Shown here in pieces: positions 16,569 through 24,592 of a stretch of DNA of 63,798 bases. The notes below the pieces were generated by a model. It made no database searches. It saw only the letters and a list, made by a program, of their open reading frames with translations, and had not been told where the DNA came from. The DNA comes from JBHIET01 sp046760785. Its GTDB lineage: Bacteria > Chloroflexota > Anaerolineae > B4-G1. The position numbers were made by a program, and so were the translations under genes. Positions within the stretch are counted from its first letter, which is position 1. Every line of letters begins with the position of its first letter. The stretch lies in the NCBI GenBank assembly GCA_046760785.1, contig JBHIET010000009.1, positions 1 to 63,798 on the forward strand. The letters are read 5' to 3'.

Positions 16569-18998
16569 CTACGGCACCTCCAGCCGCACGGCCCGCTCCG
16601 GTAGCGGCTGTCCGTCGGCGTCGAACAGGGCCAGCCGCTCGCCATTGCTTAAGTCGTATAGCCCGACCAGCAGTCGGTAGGGGCCAGCCGGAAGTGGATC
16701 GGGCAGCGAGAGTAGGTGCTCGTCGGGAATCAGTTCGCCCGCGCCCCAGGCAGTCGTCGGGTAGCGACCATCGAACGGTTGATCGTCACCCTGGATGATG
16801 AGCTGGCCGGCGCCGTCCAGCAGGTGCACGAAGACGGTCCAATCGCGGTCAGCCCCGGCCTCGGCGGCCCAGTAGAGCGTCACCGTCAGCGGCTGCCCGG
16901 CGCGCGGTGTCGTCGGTGCCAGCGTGTAGCCCGCCAGCCGCGCGAACTCCGCTGTCACGTCCAGGGGGATAGCCTCTGGCGGGATTGTACCCGCAGGTGG
17001 CCTCTTGAGCCAGCCTACCTCCCCTTCGAACCGCTCGACACCTCCGGCATCCTCGACCCGCAGCCGTAGGCTGTAGCGACCGGCGGGCACCTCGTCCGCC
17101 ACGGCCAGCGGGTGGTAGACTTCGACGTCGGTACGGGGGGGCCAGGCGGAGGTATCGTAACTCAGCACACGCTGCCCGACCTCGTGCCAGTCCACATCCA
17201 CCAGGTAGACGGAGACCTGTGCCCCGTCCAGAGCGCCGGGGCCAGAGACACGCCAGGTCAACCGCACGCGCAGGCCCATCCCCGGCCGGAGCTGTGGGCC
17301 GTCGGCCGCCCAGCCTGTGAGCGTCGCCCCATCCATCACGGGCTGATCCACGGGGTGCGGTTCCAGCGGCGGGGTGCCCTCAACCCGCCGGTAGACGGTG
17401 ATGGGGCTGCCCCAGAAACGCGCGTCCTCAAAATACGTCACGGGCCGGTAGGCGCGTTGGAACCACTCGTCCCGGAGGATGGGGTAACTGTAAAGCGGGT
17501 TGACCGCCGTCAGCGCGAGGTAATCGGGCACGTAGGCCGGTACCGCCCAAAGGATGTCACCCCGCACCAGCGCCTGCGCCACCTCCGGTTGCAAAAGCCC
17601 CAAAAAGTCCACCATGCGCCGGTCGGCATAGTAGCCCATCACCCCGACCTCCAGCACGCCGACGGTGGCGTCGGGCGGCGTGTGGGCTGCCAGCCACTCA
17701 CCCACGCGCCGGTAGATGGCGGTCTTGGCCTCCGGCAGTATCTTGGCTGCGATCTCCTCCGGTGGTGGGGCCGGGCCTTGAATGGCGCGAGCCGCCTGGT
17801 TCAGCGAGCAGAGCTGTGCACCGAGGAGCGGCAACGTCAGCACCACGGCGACGAGAGCGGCTGTCCACCTTCTGGACCCTGCCGCCCATCGCCCGATGTG
17901 CTCGGCGCCCAGCCCGACCAACAGCGCTAGGAGGGGGGCCAGCGGCGCGTAGTACCAGGGGTAAGGAGCCACCCGCAACACGATGTAGGCCAGCGTCACC
18001 AGCACCCCCCAGGCAGCCAATCCCCAGGCCCAGCGGGCGCGGCGCAGCGCGACGATCCCCACCAGCGCCAGGGGCAATGCCAGCCAGTAAGCCTGCGTCT
18101 GCGCGACCCAGGCCCGCCACAGAATACCCATCCCCCGCAAGAAAGTTGTATCCGGGTAGAAGCCGGTCAACCCAAAGCGGGCCTGGATGGACTTGGCCGC
18201 CAGCGTGACCGGGATGGGCGAGCCAAATTGCAGCGCGAGCCAGGTTGCCCACGCGCCGACGACGGCGACGTAGAGCAGGAGGTGGCTTCCGGCAGGGAAC
18301 CGCTTCCCGGCGCTCGCAGCCCTCGTCCCCGAGGGCACCGTCGGCGAGGACGGTGCGTCAGGAACACATCCGCTGCAAGCAAACATTCCCCACATGTGAC
18401 GTCTCCGGGACGGGGACTTGGATCGGTTTGCACCAGGCGACCGCTGCTTGACCAGCCAGGCCAACCCCACCACCCCGGTTGCGACGACCGCGTCGTTGCG
18501 CACGATCGTCGCCAGCGCCAGCAGAGACGTGCACAGCGCCCACCGTTTGGCGCCGAATGCCCAGAAGGCCCAGCAAGTTAGCGCGAGGTAGAGACCGGTC
18601 TCAAAGCCCAGTGTTAGCCAGAGGAGCGGGGCCGAAGCGCACAAGGTTGCCGCGACCAGGCCGGCCCAGGGAGAGCGGTGACGCCGGGCAAGCAAGAAGA
18701 GGCTACCGGCCGCCGCCCAGAACGATGCCGCCCCCAGCGCGTTGCTGAATGCGGGGATGCTTGCCCCCAGCTGCGCCCCTGCTGCCAAAAGCACGGCGTA
18801 AAAAGGGGCCGTCGTGCTGAGCACCCGCTCGCCCACGTTGTAGACCAGGCCGCGGCCCAGGGCCAGGTTGCGCGCGTAGCGGTAGGTGATGTACGGATCG
18901 TCGGTGGCGAGATCGCGCAGCGGCCAAGCGATGAGCAACACCAGCACCGCCAGCCCTATCAAGACTGACGCAATCTGCCAGCCACGCCAGTTCGTCAT
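16569..18998 (-). CDS. GT-C membrane glycosyltransferase with two beta-sandwich modules and a repeat-derived insert
   Basis: This 809-residue protein starts with a helix and LATDDPYITYRYARN, where the Asp pair is the GT-C signature, then GLVYNVGERVLSTTAPFYAVLLA. About ten helices run to residue 430. Two beta-sandwich modules occupy about 545-660 (LTGWAADGPQLRPG) and 685-809 (LAGYTLAPTTPRAG, LTVTLYWAAEAG, ERLALFDADG). Between two helices, residues about 190-230 are an Arg/Ser/Pro/Gly-rich stretch with two Cys. It does not resemble membrane-protein loop sequence and is encoded by an element-like segment (18311-18430). The reading frame stays open across it. The enzyme probably acts in the same polymer pathway as its neighbours. 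Confidence 0.78.
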   Translation of the reverse strand: MTNWRGWQIASVLIGLAVLVLLIAWPLRDLATDDPYITYRYARNLALGRGLVYNVGERVLSTTAPFYAVLLAAGAQLGASIPAFSNALGAASFWAAAGSLFLLARRHRSPWAGLVAATLCASAPLLWLTLGFETGLYLALTCWAFWAFGAKRWALCTSLLALATIVRNDAVVATGVVGLAWLVKQRSPGANRSKSPSRRRHMWGMFACSGCVPDAPSSPTVPSGTRAASAGKRFPAGSHLLLYVAVVGAWATWLALQFGSPIPVTLAAKSIQARFGLTGFYPDTTFLRGMGILWRAWVAQTQAYWLALPLALVGIVALRRARWAWGLAAWGVLVTLAYIVLRVAPYPWYYAPLAPLLALLVGLGAEHIGRWAAGSRRWTAALVAVVLTLPLLGAQLCSLNQAARAIQGPAPPPEEIAAKILPEAKTAIYRRVGEWLAAHTPPDATVGVLEVGVMGYYADRRMVDFLGLLQPEVAQALVRGDILWAVPAYVPDYLALTAVNPLYSYPILRDEWFQRAYRPVTYFEDARFWGSPITVYRRVEGTPPLEPHPVDQPVMDGATLTGWAADGPQLRPGMGLRVRLTWRVSGPGALDGAQVSVYLVDVDWHEVGQRVLSYDTSAWPPRTDVEVYHPLAVADEVPAGRYSLRLRVEDAGGVERFEGEVGWLKRPPAGTIPPEAIPLDVTAEFARLAGYTLAPTTPRAGQPLTVTLYWAAEAGADRDWTVFVHLLDGAGQLIIQGDDQPFDGRYPTTAWGAGELIPDEHLLSLPDPLPAGPYRLLVGLYDLSNGERLALFDADGQPLPERAVRLEVP
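18311..18430. repeat. In-frame insert resembling the inverted-repeat element at 58375-58591
   Basis: Several blocks are shared with the element near the selD gene: CTCGC(A/G)GCCCTCGTCC, CGCTGCAAGC, CACATG(T/C)GAC and CTCC-GGGACGGGG-CTTG. They occur in a partly different order, so the relationship is probable but not proven. The segment is translated as a polar insert within the 809-residue glycosyltransferase. Confidence 0.4.
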
Positions 18999-20164
18999 GT
19001 CATCAGCGTCTCGTAGAAAGTCAACGTGCGCCGGGCGATGCGCTCCCAGGTGAAGTTGGTCGCCAGCGCCGCTGCTCCCACCTCCAACCGCGCCCGCAAG
19101 CCGGGGTCGTCCACAAGTCGCGTCACGCCATCCGCCAGCGCCAACACATCCAGCGCGGGTGCCAGCAGCACGTTCTCGCCGTCGCAGAAATTAGGGCTCT
19201 CCAAAGCAGGCCGCGTGGTGACGATGGGCCGCCCGTGGGCCAGGCATGCGTGCAGGCTGCCATGCCGCAGCGATGCACCATCCCGATAGGGCAGCAGGCA
19301 CACGTCCACCGCCGCCAGGCTGGCCGACACCTCCTCCGGCGACACAAAGCCGGTGGTGTGCACTCGCTCCACCAATCCCCGCTCGGCGACGAGGCGGTCC
19401 ACCCGCTCGGCGTAGGCCAGGTTGGTGGGGTCGGAGCTGCCCACCCGCCCGCCGATGAGCAGCAGATGAGCCGGAAGCCCCCGCGCGACCAACGCCGCCA
19501 GCGTCTCGATCAGGTCCTCGCCTCCCTTCCGCTCGTTGAGGAAGCCGAAATAGCCCAGCAAAAGATCGCCCGGTTCGATCCCCCAGCGTGCGCGCCACGC
19601 CTCGCGGTCATAGCCGTCCGGCAGGCGGGGCGCGATGTTGCTCCCGATGGGGATGCGGGCCAGATTCGAGATTGGGGATGGGAGATTGGCAAGTCGTAGC
19701 TCATCCTCGCGGTTGGTGACGATGACGCCGTCGGCGCGGTGGGCCAGCATCTCCACCACCCTCCAGCGCAGTGGCCCGGCCTTGGGAAACAGGTAGGGTA
19801 CCTTCAGGTCGTGGAACGTCACCACCATCGGCGGTCGCCCTCGTCGCCGGGGCACGAAGTGGATCGCCGGGTGCATGCGGTAGGCAGCGGCCTGGTACTG
19901 GACGTTCAGCACCTCCAGCTCCAATTCCTCCGCCAGCGCCAGCACCTTCCGCCAGCAGCCCCAACGCCAGCCGGGAACTCTGCGATGAACGAACGGTGAT
20001 GCATTAGATGTGAGACGTGAAACGTGAAGCGTGGCGCGCGTTGCGCTGGTGAGCACGTGGACTTCGTGGCCGAGGGCCACCAGTGCTCGTCCTAGTTCGC
20101 GGGTAAAATCCCCCACGCCGCCCTGATCGGGGGGGTATTCGCCGGCGACCAGTCCGATGCGCAT
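18995..20164 (-). CDS. GT4-family glycosyltransferase
   Basis: The start at 20164 (MRIGLVAGEYPPD) lies 4 nt after the upstream stop, and the longer frame is an overlap artefact. The 389-residue GT-B enzyme has the GT4 N-terminal QGGVGDFTRELGRAL, the nucleotide-sugar half GYFGFLNERKGGEDLI, and the C-terminal donor region SLRHGSLHACLAHGRPIVTT, in which the usual second Glu of the EX7E motif is weakly conserved. It should transfer a sugar from a nucleotide donor at the cytoplasmic face. Two micro-repeats are read in frame: a 7-bp-period array at 19996-20046 (residues about 39-56) and a GAGATTGG-type one near 19665-19690. Confidence 0.88.
   Translation of the reverse strand: MRIGLVAGEYPPDQGGVGDFTRELGRALVALGHEVHVLTSATRATLHVSRLTSNASPFVHRRVPGWRWGCWRKVLALAEELELEVLNVQYQAAAYRMHPAIHFVPRRRGRPPMVVTFHDLKVPYLFPKAGPLRWRVVEMLAHRADGVIVTNREDELRLANLPSPISNLARIPIGSNIAPRLPDGYDREAWRARWGIEPGDLLLGYFGFLNERKGGEDLIETLAALVARGLPAHLLLIGGRVGSSDPTNLAYAERVDRLVAERGLVERVHTTGFVSPEEVSASLAAVDVCLLPYRDGASLRHGSLHACLAHGRPIVTTRPALESPNFCDGENVLLAPALDVLALADGVTRLVDDPGLRARLEVGAAALATNFTWERIARRTLTFYETLMT
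19996..20046. repeat. 7-bp-period degenerate micro-repeat array inside a GT4 gene
   Basis: Units of the acgtgaa and gcgtggc type run in tandem and encode a TRATLHVSRLTSNAS-like segment in the loop after the first Rossmann helix of the glycosyltransferase. It is the same kind of array as at 8841 and 13898. Confidence 0.6.
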
Positions 20165-20168
20165 CCCG

Positions 20169-21098
20169 CTACTCCTCCGATCGCAGCCCGCTCTGTAACA
20201 CCTGCCGGTAGGCGGCAATCCGCCGGGCTCGCAGGGGCCGCTTGTGACCCAGCAGCCACTTGGCCCCCTCCAGACCCAATTGCCAGACGTAGTTACCCAG
20301 GAGGAACCAGCGCAGCACTCCTCCAGCAACGCGCCCATGATGCTTGCGGAAATAGCGCACCTTGCTCGTCTGGAAGTGGATGTGGCGGGCGGCAACTATC
20401 TGCTCGCTGCTCTTGCCCTCGTGATGGACGACCTGGGCCGTGGGCAAATAGACCACCCGCCAACCTGCCCCCCGAAATCTGCGGCACCAGTCCAGTTCCT
20501 CCGAGTACATAAAGAAGCCTTCGTCCATTGGCCCCACCTGCTCGATCGCCTCCCGCCGGGCCATCATCGCCGCCCCGTATACCCAGTCCACCTCCTGTAC
20601 GATGTCGTCCGGTCGGTCCTCCACGTAGTACCGCTCCAGCACGCGATGAGGGGCATAGGGCTGGAGCCAGGTAGACTCAAAGAAAGCGGTCGCCAGCGTG
20701 GGGAAACGGCGGCGGGAGGATTGCACGCTGCCATCGGGGTTCAACAACTGCGGGCCAAGCATCCCCACGTCCGGGTGCGTGTCGGCGAAGGCGACCATCG
20801 TCGCCAGCCCGTCCCCCAGCACCTCAGTATCTGGATTGAGCAGGAAAATGTACCGACCCTGGGCGACGGCGAGCCCCTGGTTGTTGGCTGCGGGGAAACC
20901 CCGATTCTCGTCATTGGCGACGAGGTGGACACCAGGGAACTCTGCCTGCACCATCTCGGCGCTACCGTCGGTGGAGGCGTTGTCCACAACGATGACTTCA
21001 ACGAGCATCGAGCATCGAGCATCAAGTACCGAGTGCAGACAGCGCCGCAGGAGGTCACGAACGTTCCAATTGACGACGACAATAGAGAGATCAATCAT
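20169..21098 (-). CDS. GT2-family glycosyltransferase (rhamnosyltransferase-like)
   Basis: This 309-residue GT-A enzyme has the family pattern DLSIVVVNWNVRDLL, VIVVDNASTDGSAEMV, NRGFPAANNQGL and the metal-binding FLLNPDTEV, followed by VDWVYGAAMMARREA and GFFMYSEELDWCRR. These are typical of WbbL-like rhamnosyl or related transferases acting on polyprenyl-linked acceptors at the cytoplasmic face. The gmd/rmd genes further along could supply GDP-rhamnose, although the donor cannot be read from sequence. Residues about 22-32 (VLDARCSMLV) are encoded by three GAGCATC heptamers (21001-21030), one more in-frame micro-repeat. It lies 20 nt from the prenyl synthase gene. Confidence 0.9.
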   Translation of the reverse strand: MIDLSIVVVNWNVRDLLRRCLHSVLDARCSMLVEVIVVDNASTDGSAEMVQAEFPGVHLVANDENRGFPAANNQGLAVAQGRYIFLLNPDTEVLGDGLATMVAFADTHPDVGMLGPQLLNPDGSVQSSRRRFPTLATAFFESTWLQPYAPHRVLERYYVEDRPDDIVQEVDWVYGAAMMARREAIEQVGPMDEGFFMYSEELDWCRRFRGAGWRVVYLPTAQVVHHEGKSSEQIVAARHIHFQTSKVRYFRKHHGRVAGGVLRWFLLGNYVWQLGLEGAKWLLGHKRPLRARRIAAYRQVLQSGLRSEE

Positions 21099-21118
21099 CG
21101 CCTGGGGAGGATTGGGGG

Positions 21119-22084
21119 TCAGAAATGGCGGCGCACGGTGAAATCCACTATATCCAATAGCGCGGTCCGGTAAGAAGAGTGCGAGAACCCGTCTAACGCT
21201 GCTTCAGCCCGGTCTGCGTGCTGGCGCGCTACCTCCAGCGCCCGCTCAATCGCCGGAGAGCTGGCCACAGTCCGCACGGCTAATTGCACCGTCTCATCGG
21301 AAGGATTCCCGTCGAGCGCCTGACAAACGACGGGATGGTCGGGTTCCGTTTCGAGGAAGAAAAGCACCGGCAGCGTGAGCAACCCCTGTCGCAGGTCGCT
21401 CCCCACCGGCTTGCCTATCGCCTCCTCGTCCGCCACGAAGTCCAATACGTCGTCTGTGATCTGGAAAGCCAGCCCCAGTTGCTCCCCGTAGGCCCGCAGC
21501 GCTTCCATCTTTTCACGCTCAACGTCGGCCAAGATGGCTCCTGCCCGGGCGGACATAGAGATGAGCGACGCGGTCTTGGCGTATATGCGTCGCTCGTATT
21601 CCTGGCGGCTGACATGACCGCGCTTCCCGTCGAACATCTGGCGGACCTCGCCATTACAGATGACCATCAGGGTCTCGGCAAAGCATTGCATCAGCCGGAC
21701 GTTGTCGGACCGGGAAGCCAGGTAAGCAGCGCGGGCAAAAACGTAGTCGCCAGTGAGCACTGTGGCACCAGGTGACCAGTGCGCACTTAGTGTTTGTACC
21801 CCTCGGCGGATCAGCGATCCGTCAATCAGGTCATCGTGGATCAGAGTGGCAGTGTGGAGCAACTCGACGGCGGCGGCGGCGAAGGTGGCCTTGTCCATGT
21901 TTGCCCCACAGAGGTGCGCGGAGAGGAGCACTAACGCCGGACGAACCCGCTTTCCCCCCCCGCCTACCAGGTGATCCACCGCCACGCCGATGGTCTCGTG
22001 CTGCCCCGGAGGCCGCTCTCGCAGGAGAGCTTCCACCCGCTCCAGATCTTCGTGAATTGGCTGAAGAAAGGGTAGACGCTTCAA
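21119..22084 (-). CDS. Polyprenyl diphosphate synthase (trans-isoprenyl type)
   Basis: This 321-residue protein contains both Asp-rich motifs of trans-prenyl synthases: LIHDDLIDGSLIRRG (first DDxxD) and FQITDDVLDFVADEE (second). It also has GGGKRVRPALVLLSA near residue 40 and the second-half KTASLISMSARAGA. It condenses isopentenyl diphosphate units onto an allylic primer to make a long polyprenyl chain for quinones or lipid carriers; product length is not predictable here. Its position beside glycosyltransferases that need polyprenyl-phosphate carriers is suggestive, though the undecaprenyl carrier is normally made by cis-synthases. The stop of tatD upstream overlaps its start by 4 nt. Confidence 0.93.
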   Translation of the reverse strand: MKRLPFLQPIHEDLERVEALLRERPPGQHETIGVAVDHLVGGGGKRVRPALVLLSAHLCGANMDKATFAAAAVELLHTATLIHDDLIDGSLIRRGVQTLSAHWSPGATVLTGDYVFARAAYLASRSDNVRLMQCFAETLMVICNGEVRQMFDGKRGHVSRQEYERRIYAKTASLISMSARAGAILADVEREKMEALRAYGEQLGLAFQITDDVLDFVADEEAIGKPVGSDLRQGLLTLPVLFFLETEPDHPVVCQALDGNPSDETVQLAVRTVASSPAIERALEVARQHADRAEAALDGFSHSSYRTALLDIVDFTVRRHF

Positions 22085-22899
22085 TAGTATCCCTCGGTGT
22101 TTTCCAGGTCAGAGAATGCAAACAGACGGTCAAGATTGTCCGCCGTCGCCTCAGCCACCATCTCCACTGGCACCCCCCGGGCCTGGGCCACTGCCTCGAC
22201 CACGTATCGCACGTAGGCGGGCTCGTTGCGTCGTCCTCGGTGGGGCACCGGGGTCAGGTAGGGGCAGTCGGTCTCCACCAGCAGCCGCCCCAGCTCCACC
22301 GCCACCGCGACCGCCCGCAGCCGCTCCGCCTTGGGGAAAGTGACCGGGCCAGAGATGCCGATGGAGAAGCTCAGTTCCAGCACCTCATCCAGTCGCTCCG
22401 GCCCGCCGGAGTAGGAGTGAAGCACACCTCGCCCCCCCTCGATCCCCCTCACAGGGAGGGAAGACACCCAGTCTTGCAGTATAGCCATCACGTCGTCGTG
22501 CGCGTCGCGGCTGTGAATCACTACAGGGAGTTCCAACTCTGCCGCCAGAGCCAGTTGGTCGGCAAAGGCCTGGCGCTGCACCGGGCGCGGCGAGCGATCC
22601 CGGTAGTAATCCAGGCCGATCTCACCTATGGCGACCACCTTCGGATGGCGGGCCAGCGCCCGCAGTTCATCCAGCACCCCCGGCGTCACCGTTTTCGCGT
22701 CGTGGGGGTGAACTCCCACGGCGGCGTAGATGAAGTCGCACTGTTCTGCCAACGCCATCGCCGCCCGGCTGGAGGGTAGATCAATCCCTACGTTCAGGAT
22801 GGCGGTCACCCCTGCCTCCCGCGCCTGCTCAATTACCGCATCCCGGTCACCGTCGAACTGCCGGAAATCCAGGTGGGCGTGGGAATCAGTCAGGTGCAT
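22081..22899 (-). CDS. tatD: TatD-family metal-dependent deoxyribonuclease
   Basis: The start is set at 22899 (MHLTDSHAHLDF) because homology begins there; the longer frame adds an unrelated leader. The 272-residue TIM-barrel hydrolase has the HxH metal motif DSHAHLD, AVGVHPHDAK, IGEIGLDYYRD, VVIHSRDAHDD and the late LLVETDCPYLTPVPHRGRRNEP, all standard for TatD/YcfH. It probably acts as a 3'-5' exonuclease or DNA-repair-type hydrolase. An extra SSLPVRGIEGGRG segment before the VLHSYSG block, encoded by a G-rich tract (22429-22462), appears to be a repeat-derived insertion. The start overlaps the small membrane gene upstream. Confidence 0.94.
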   Translation of the reverse strand: MHLTDSHAHLDFRQFDGDRDAVIEQAREAGVTAILNVGIDLPSSRAAMALAEQCDFIYAAVGVHPHDAKTVTPGVLDELRALARHPKVVAIGEIGLDYYRDRSPRPVQRQAFADQLALAAELELPVVIHSRDAHDDVMAILQDWVSSLPVRGIEGGRGVLHSYSGGPERLDEVLELSFSIGISGPVTFPKAERLRAVAVAVELGRLLVETDCPYLTPVPHRGRRNEPAYVRYVVEAVAQARGVPVEMVAEATADNLDRLFAFSDLENTEGYY

Positions 22900-23152
22900 C
22901 GTCGTCGTCGCCTTCGCCACGCTCCTGATCGAGCACAACCAGGTGTTGCTCATCGAGTATGTACTCGATGGCTGCCTGTTTGTCCTTGCCCGAATACATC
23001 GCGTCAAACGTCATTGCACCTCGCATCCCGGCCCGGCGCAGCTTGTAGGGCTTAAGCGAGACCTCGCCAGTGATGAGGCCGATGAAGCCTACGATGAGCC
23101 AGAACCCCGTCATCGAAGGAGCCGCTACTTCTGGCACCGGCGTCGGCGTCAT
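22886..23152 (-). CDS. Small single-pass membrane protein (unknown)
   Basis: This 88-residue protein has one hydrophobic segment (about residues 15-35, TGFWLIVGFIGLITGEVSL), a basic region (KPYKLRRAG) and a very acidic C-terminal tail (GEGDDDDAPD). It lies between the phosphohexomutase (12 nt gap) and tatD (14 nt overlap) in the same direction, which supports it being a real gene. No family is recognised. Confidence 0.6.
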   Translation of the reverse strand: MTPTPVPEVAAPSMTGFWLIVGFIGLITGEVSLKPYKLRRAGMRGAMTFDAMYSGKDKQAAIEYILDEQHLVVLDQERGEGDDDDAPD

Positions 23153-23163
23153 GCTCCTCGCTC

Positions 23164-24591
23164 CTACTCCGCCAGCGCCGCCAGCCTCAACCCCTCGTCC
23201 AGCAGCGGTTGAACTTTGCTCTCATCCGTTGTCTCGCAGTAGATGCGGATGATGGGCTCGGTGCCGGAGAAGCGGATGAGCAGCCAACCTCCGTCGGCCA
23301 GGTTGAATTTGAAACCGTCCATGGTATCCACACTAGTCACCGCCAGCCCATTGATGATGGTCGGATTGGCGTCTCGTATCCGCTGCCAGATGACCTCCCG
23401 CTGTTCGGGCGGAAAGCGGGTGTCAATCCGGTCGTAGTAGTAGCGCGCACCGACGGTGTCGTAGAGCCAGTCCAGCAGTTGGCTGAGTTTCTTGCCGCTG
23501 CACACCATCATGTCCAAGATGCAGATGGCAGCCAGAATGCCATCGCGCTCGGGCAAACCTCGGAAGACAAACCCTCCACTTTCGGTAGCGCCCAGCATGG
23601 CATCGGTCTCAATTACTTTCGGTCCAACATACTTAGGACCGACAGGAGTATCAAACACGTCCACACCAAATTGCCGACCTAATATGTTCAGCATTACCGT
23701 TGACGACAATGTCTTAACGATGGAACCCCGCTGATTACGCATTTGCAGGAGATACAGCGCCAGCAGCCCGCCGACCTGGAGCTGGGTGACAAAGTTACCC
23801 TTCTCATCAGCCAAGCCAATCCGGTCAGCGTCGCCATCAGTGGCAATACCGGCATCGGCTCCCATGTCAACCACTGTCCTCAACAGCGCGTCTATGTTTG
23901 GACGAATCGGCTCAGGCCGGTGCATTCCAGGAAAAATCGGGTTGCGCTCCTGGCGGATGGCGCGAAGCGTTGTCGAGCCGCCGTCGAGGAGACGTTCGAA
24001 CCAACCAGCGCCAACCCCCCACATCGCATCGTAGACCAGAGTGAGACCAGCCCGCTTGATGCGCTCGAGGTCCACGTGTTTTTTGACGTATTCAATGTAG
24101 GCCGGCACAGGATCAAAGGCCTCGACTAATCCTTTGCTCACAGCCGCTTCCAGAGACACGCGCTTGGCGCTTTTTAGCGAGTCTGGAATCCTGGCTTCGA
24201 TCCATTTCAGGCTTTCAGGAACGACGGAGATACCACGATGGTCGCGGACTTTGAAGCCATTGTACGTCGGCGGATTGTGGCTTGCAGTGATTATGATCGC
24301 ACCAGCCGCCCGCTTGTTCAGCACTGAGAACGACACGACCGGCGTAGGCATCGCATCATGCATCAGGAAAACGTGGATACTGTTGCCGGCCAACACTTCA
24401 GCCACAGCAGCGGCGAAATGTTCGGAGGCGAAACGTCGATCATAGCCGATGATAACACCTCGACTTGCCGCACCCGTGTCCTCACGAAAGTAGTCGGCGA
24501 CGGCCTGCGCGACGCGGCGCACATTGTCAAAGGTGTAGTCCTCAGCAATCATGCCGCGCCAGCCGTCAGATCCAAATCGAATATCACCCAT
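23164..24591 (-). CDS. Phosphoglucomutase/phosphomannomutase family protein
   Basis: This 475-residue alpha-D-phosphohexomutase has the four expected parts: GSDGWRGMIAEDYT at the start, the phosphoserine loop TASHNPPTYNGFK, the metal loop ATDGDADRIGLADEKG, and the sugar-phosphate loop RFSGTEPIIRIYCET. It interconverts hexose 1- and 6-phosphates. Whether the substrate is glucose or mannose is not resolved by these motifs. It is followed after 1 nt by a second, distinct phosphohexomutase, and a third (glmM) is 11 kb away, so each probably serves a different branch of nucleotide-sugar supply. Confidence 0.92.
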   Translation of the reverse strand: MGDIRFGSDGWRGMIAEDYTFDNVRRVAQAVADYFREDTGAASRGVIIGYDRRFASEHFAAAVAEVLAGNSIHVFLMHDAMPTPVVSFSVLNKRAAGAIIITASHNPPTYNGFKVRDHRGISVVPESLKWIEARIPDSLKSAKRVSLEAAVSKGLVEAFDPVPAYIEYVKKHVDLERIKRAGLTLVYDAMWGVGAGWFERLLDGGSTTLRAIRQERNPIFPGMHRPEPIRPNIDALLRTVVDMGADAGIATDGDADRIGLADEKGNFVTQLQVGGLLALYLLQMRNQRGSIVKTLSSTVMLNILGRQFGVDVFDTPVGPKYVGPKVIETDAMLGATESGGFVFRGLPERDGILAAICILDMMVCSGKKLSQLLDWLYDTVGARYYYDRIDTRFPPEQREVIWQRIRDANPTIINGLAVTSVDTMDGFKFNLADGGWLLIRFSGTEPIIRIYCETTDESKVQPLLDEGLRLAALAE

Positions 24592-24592
24592 C

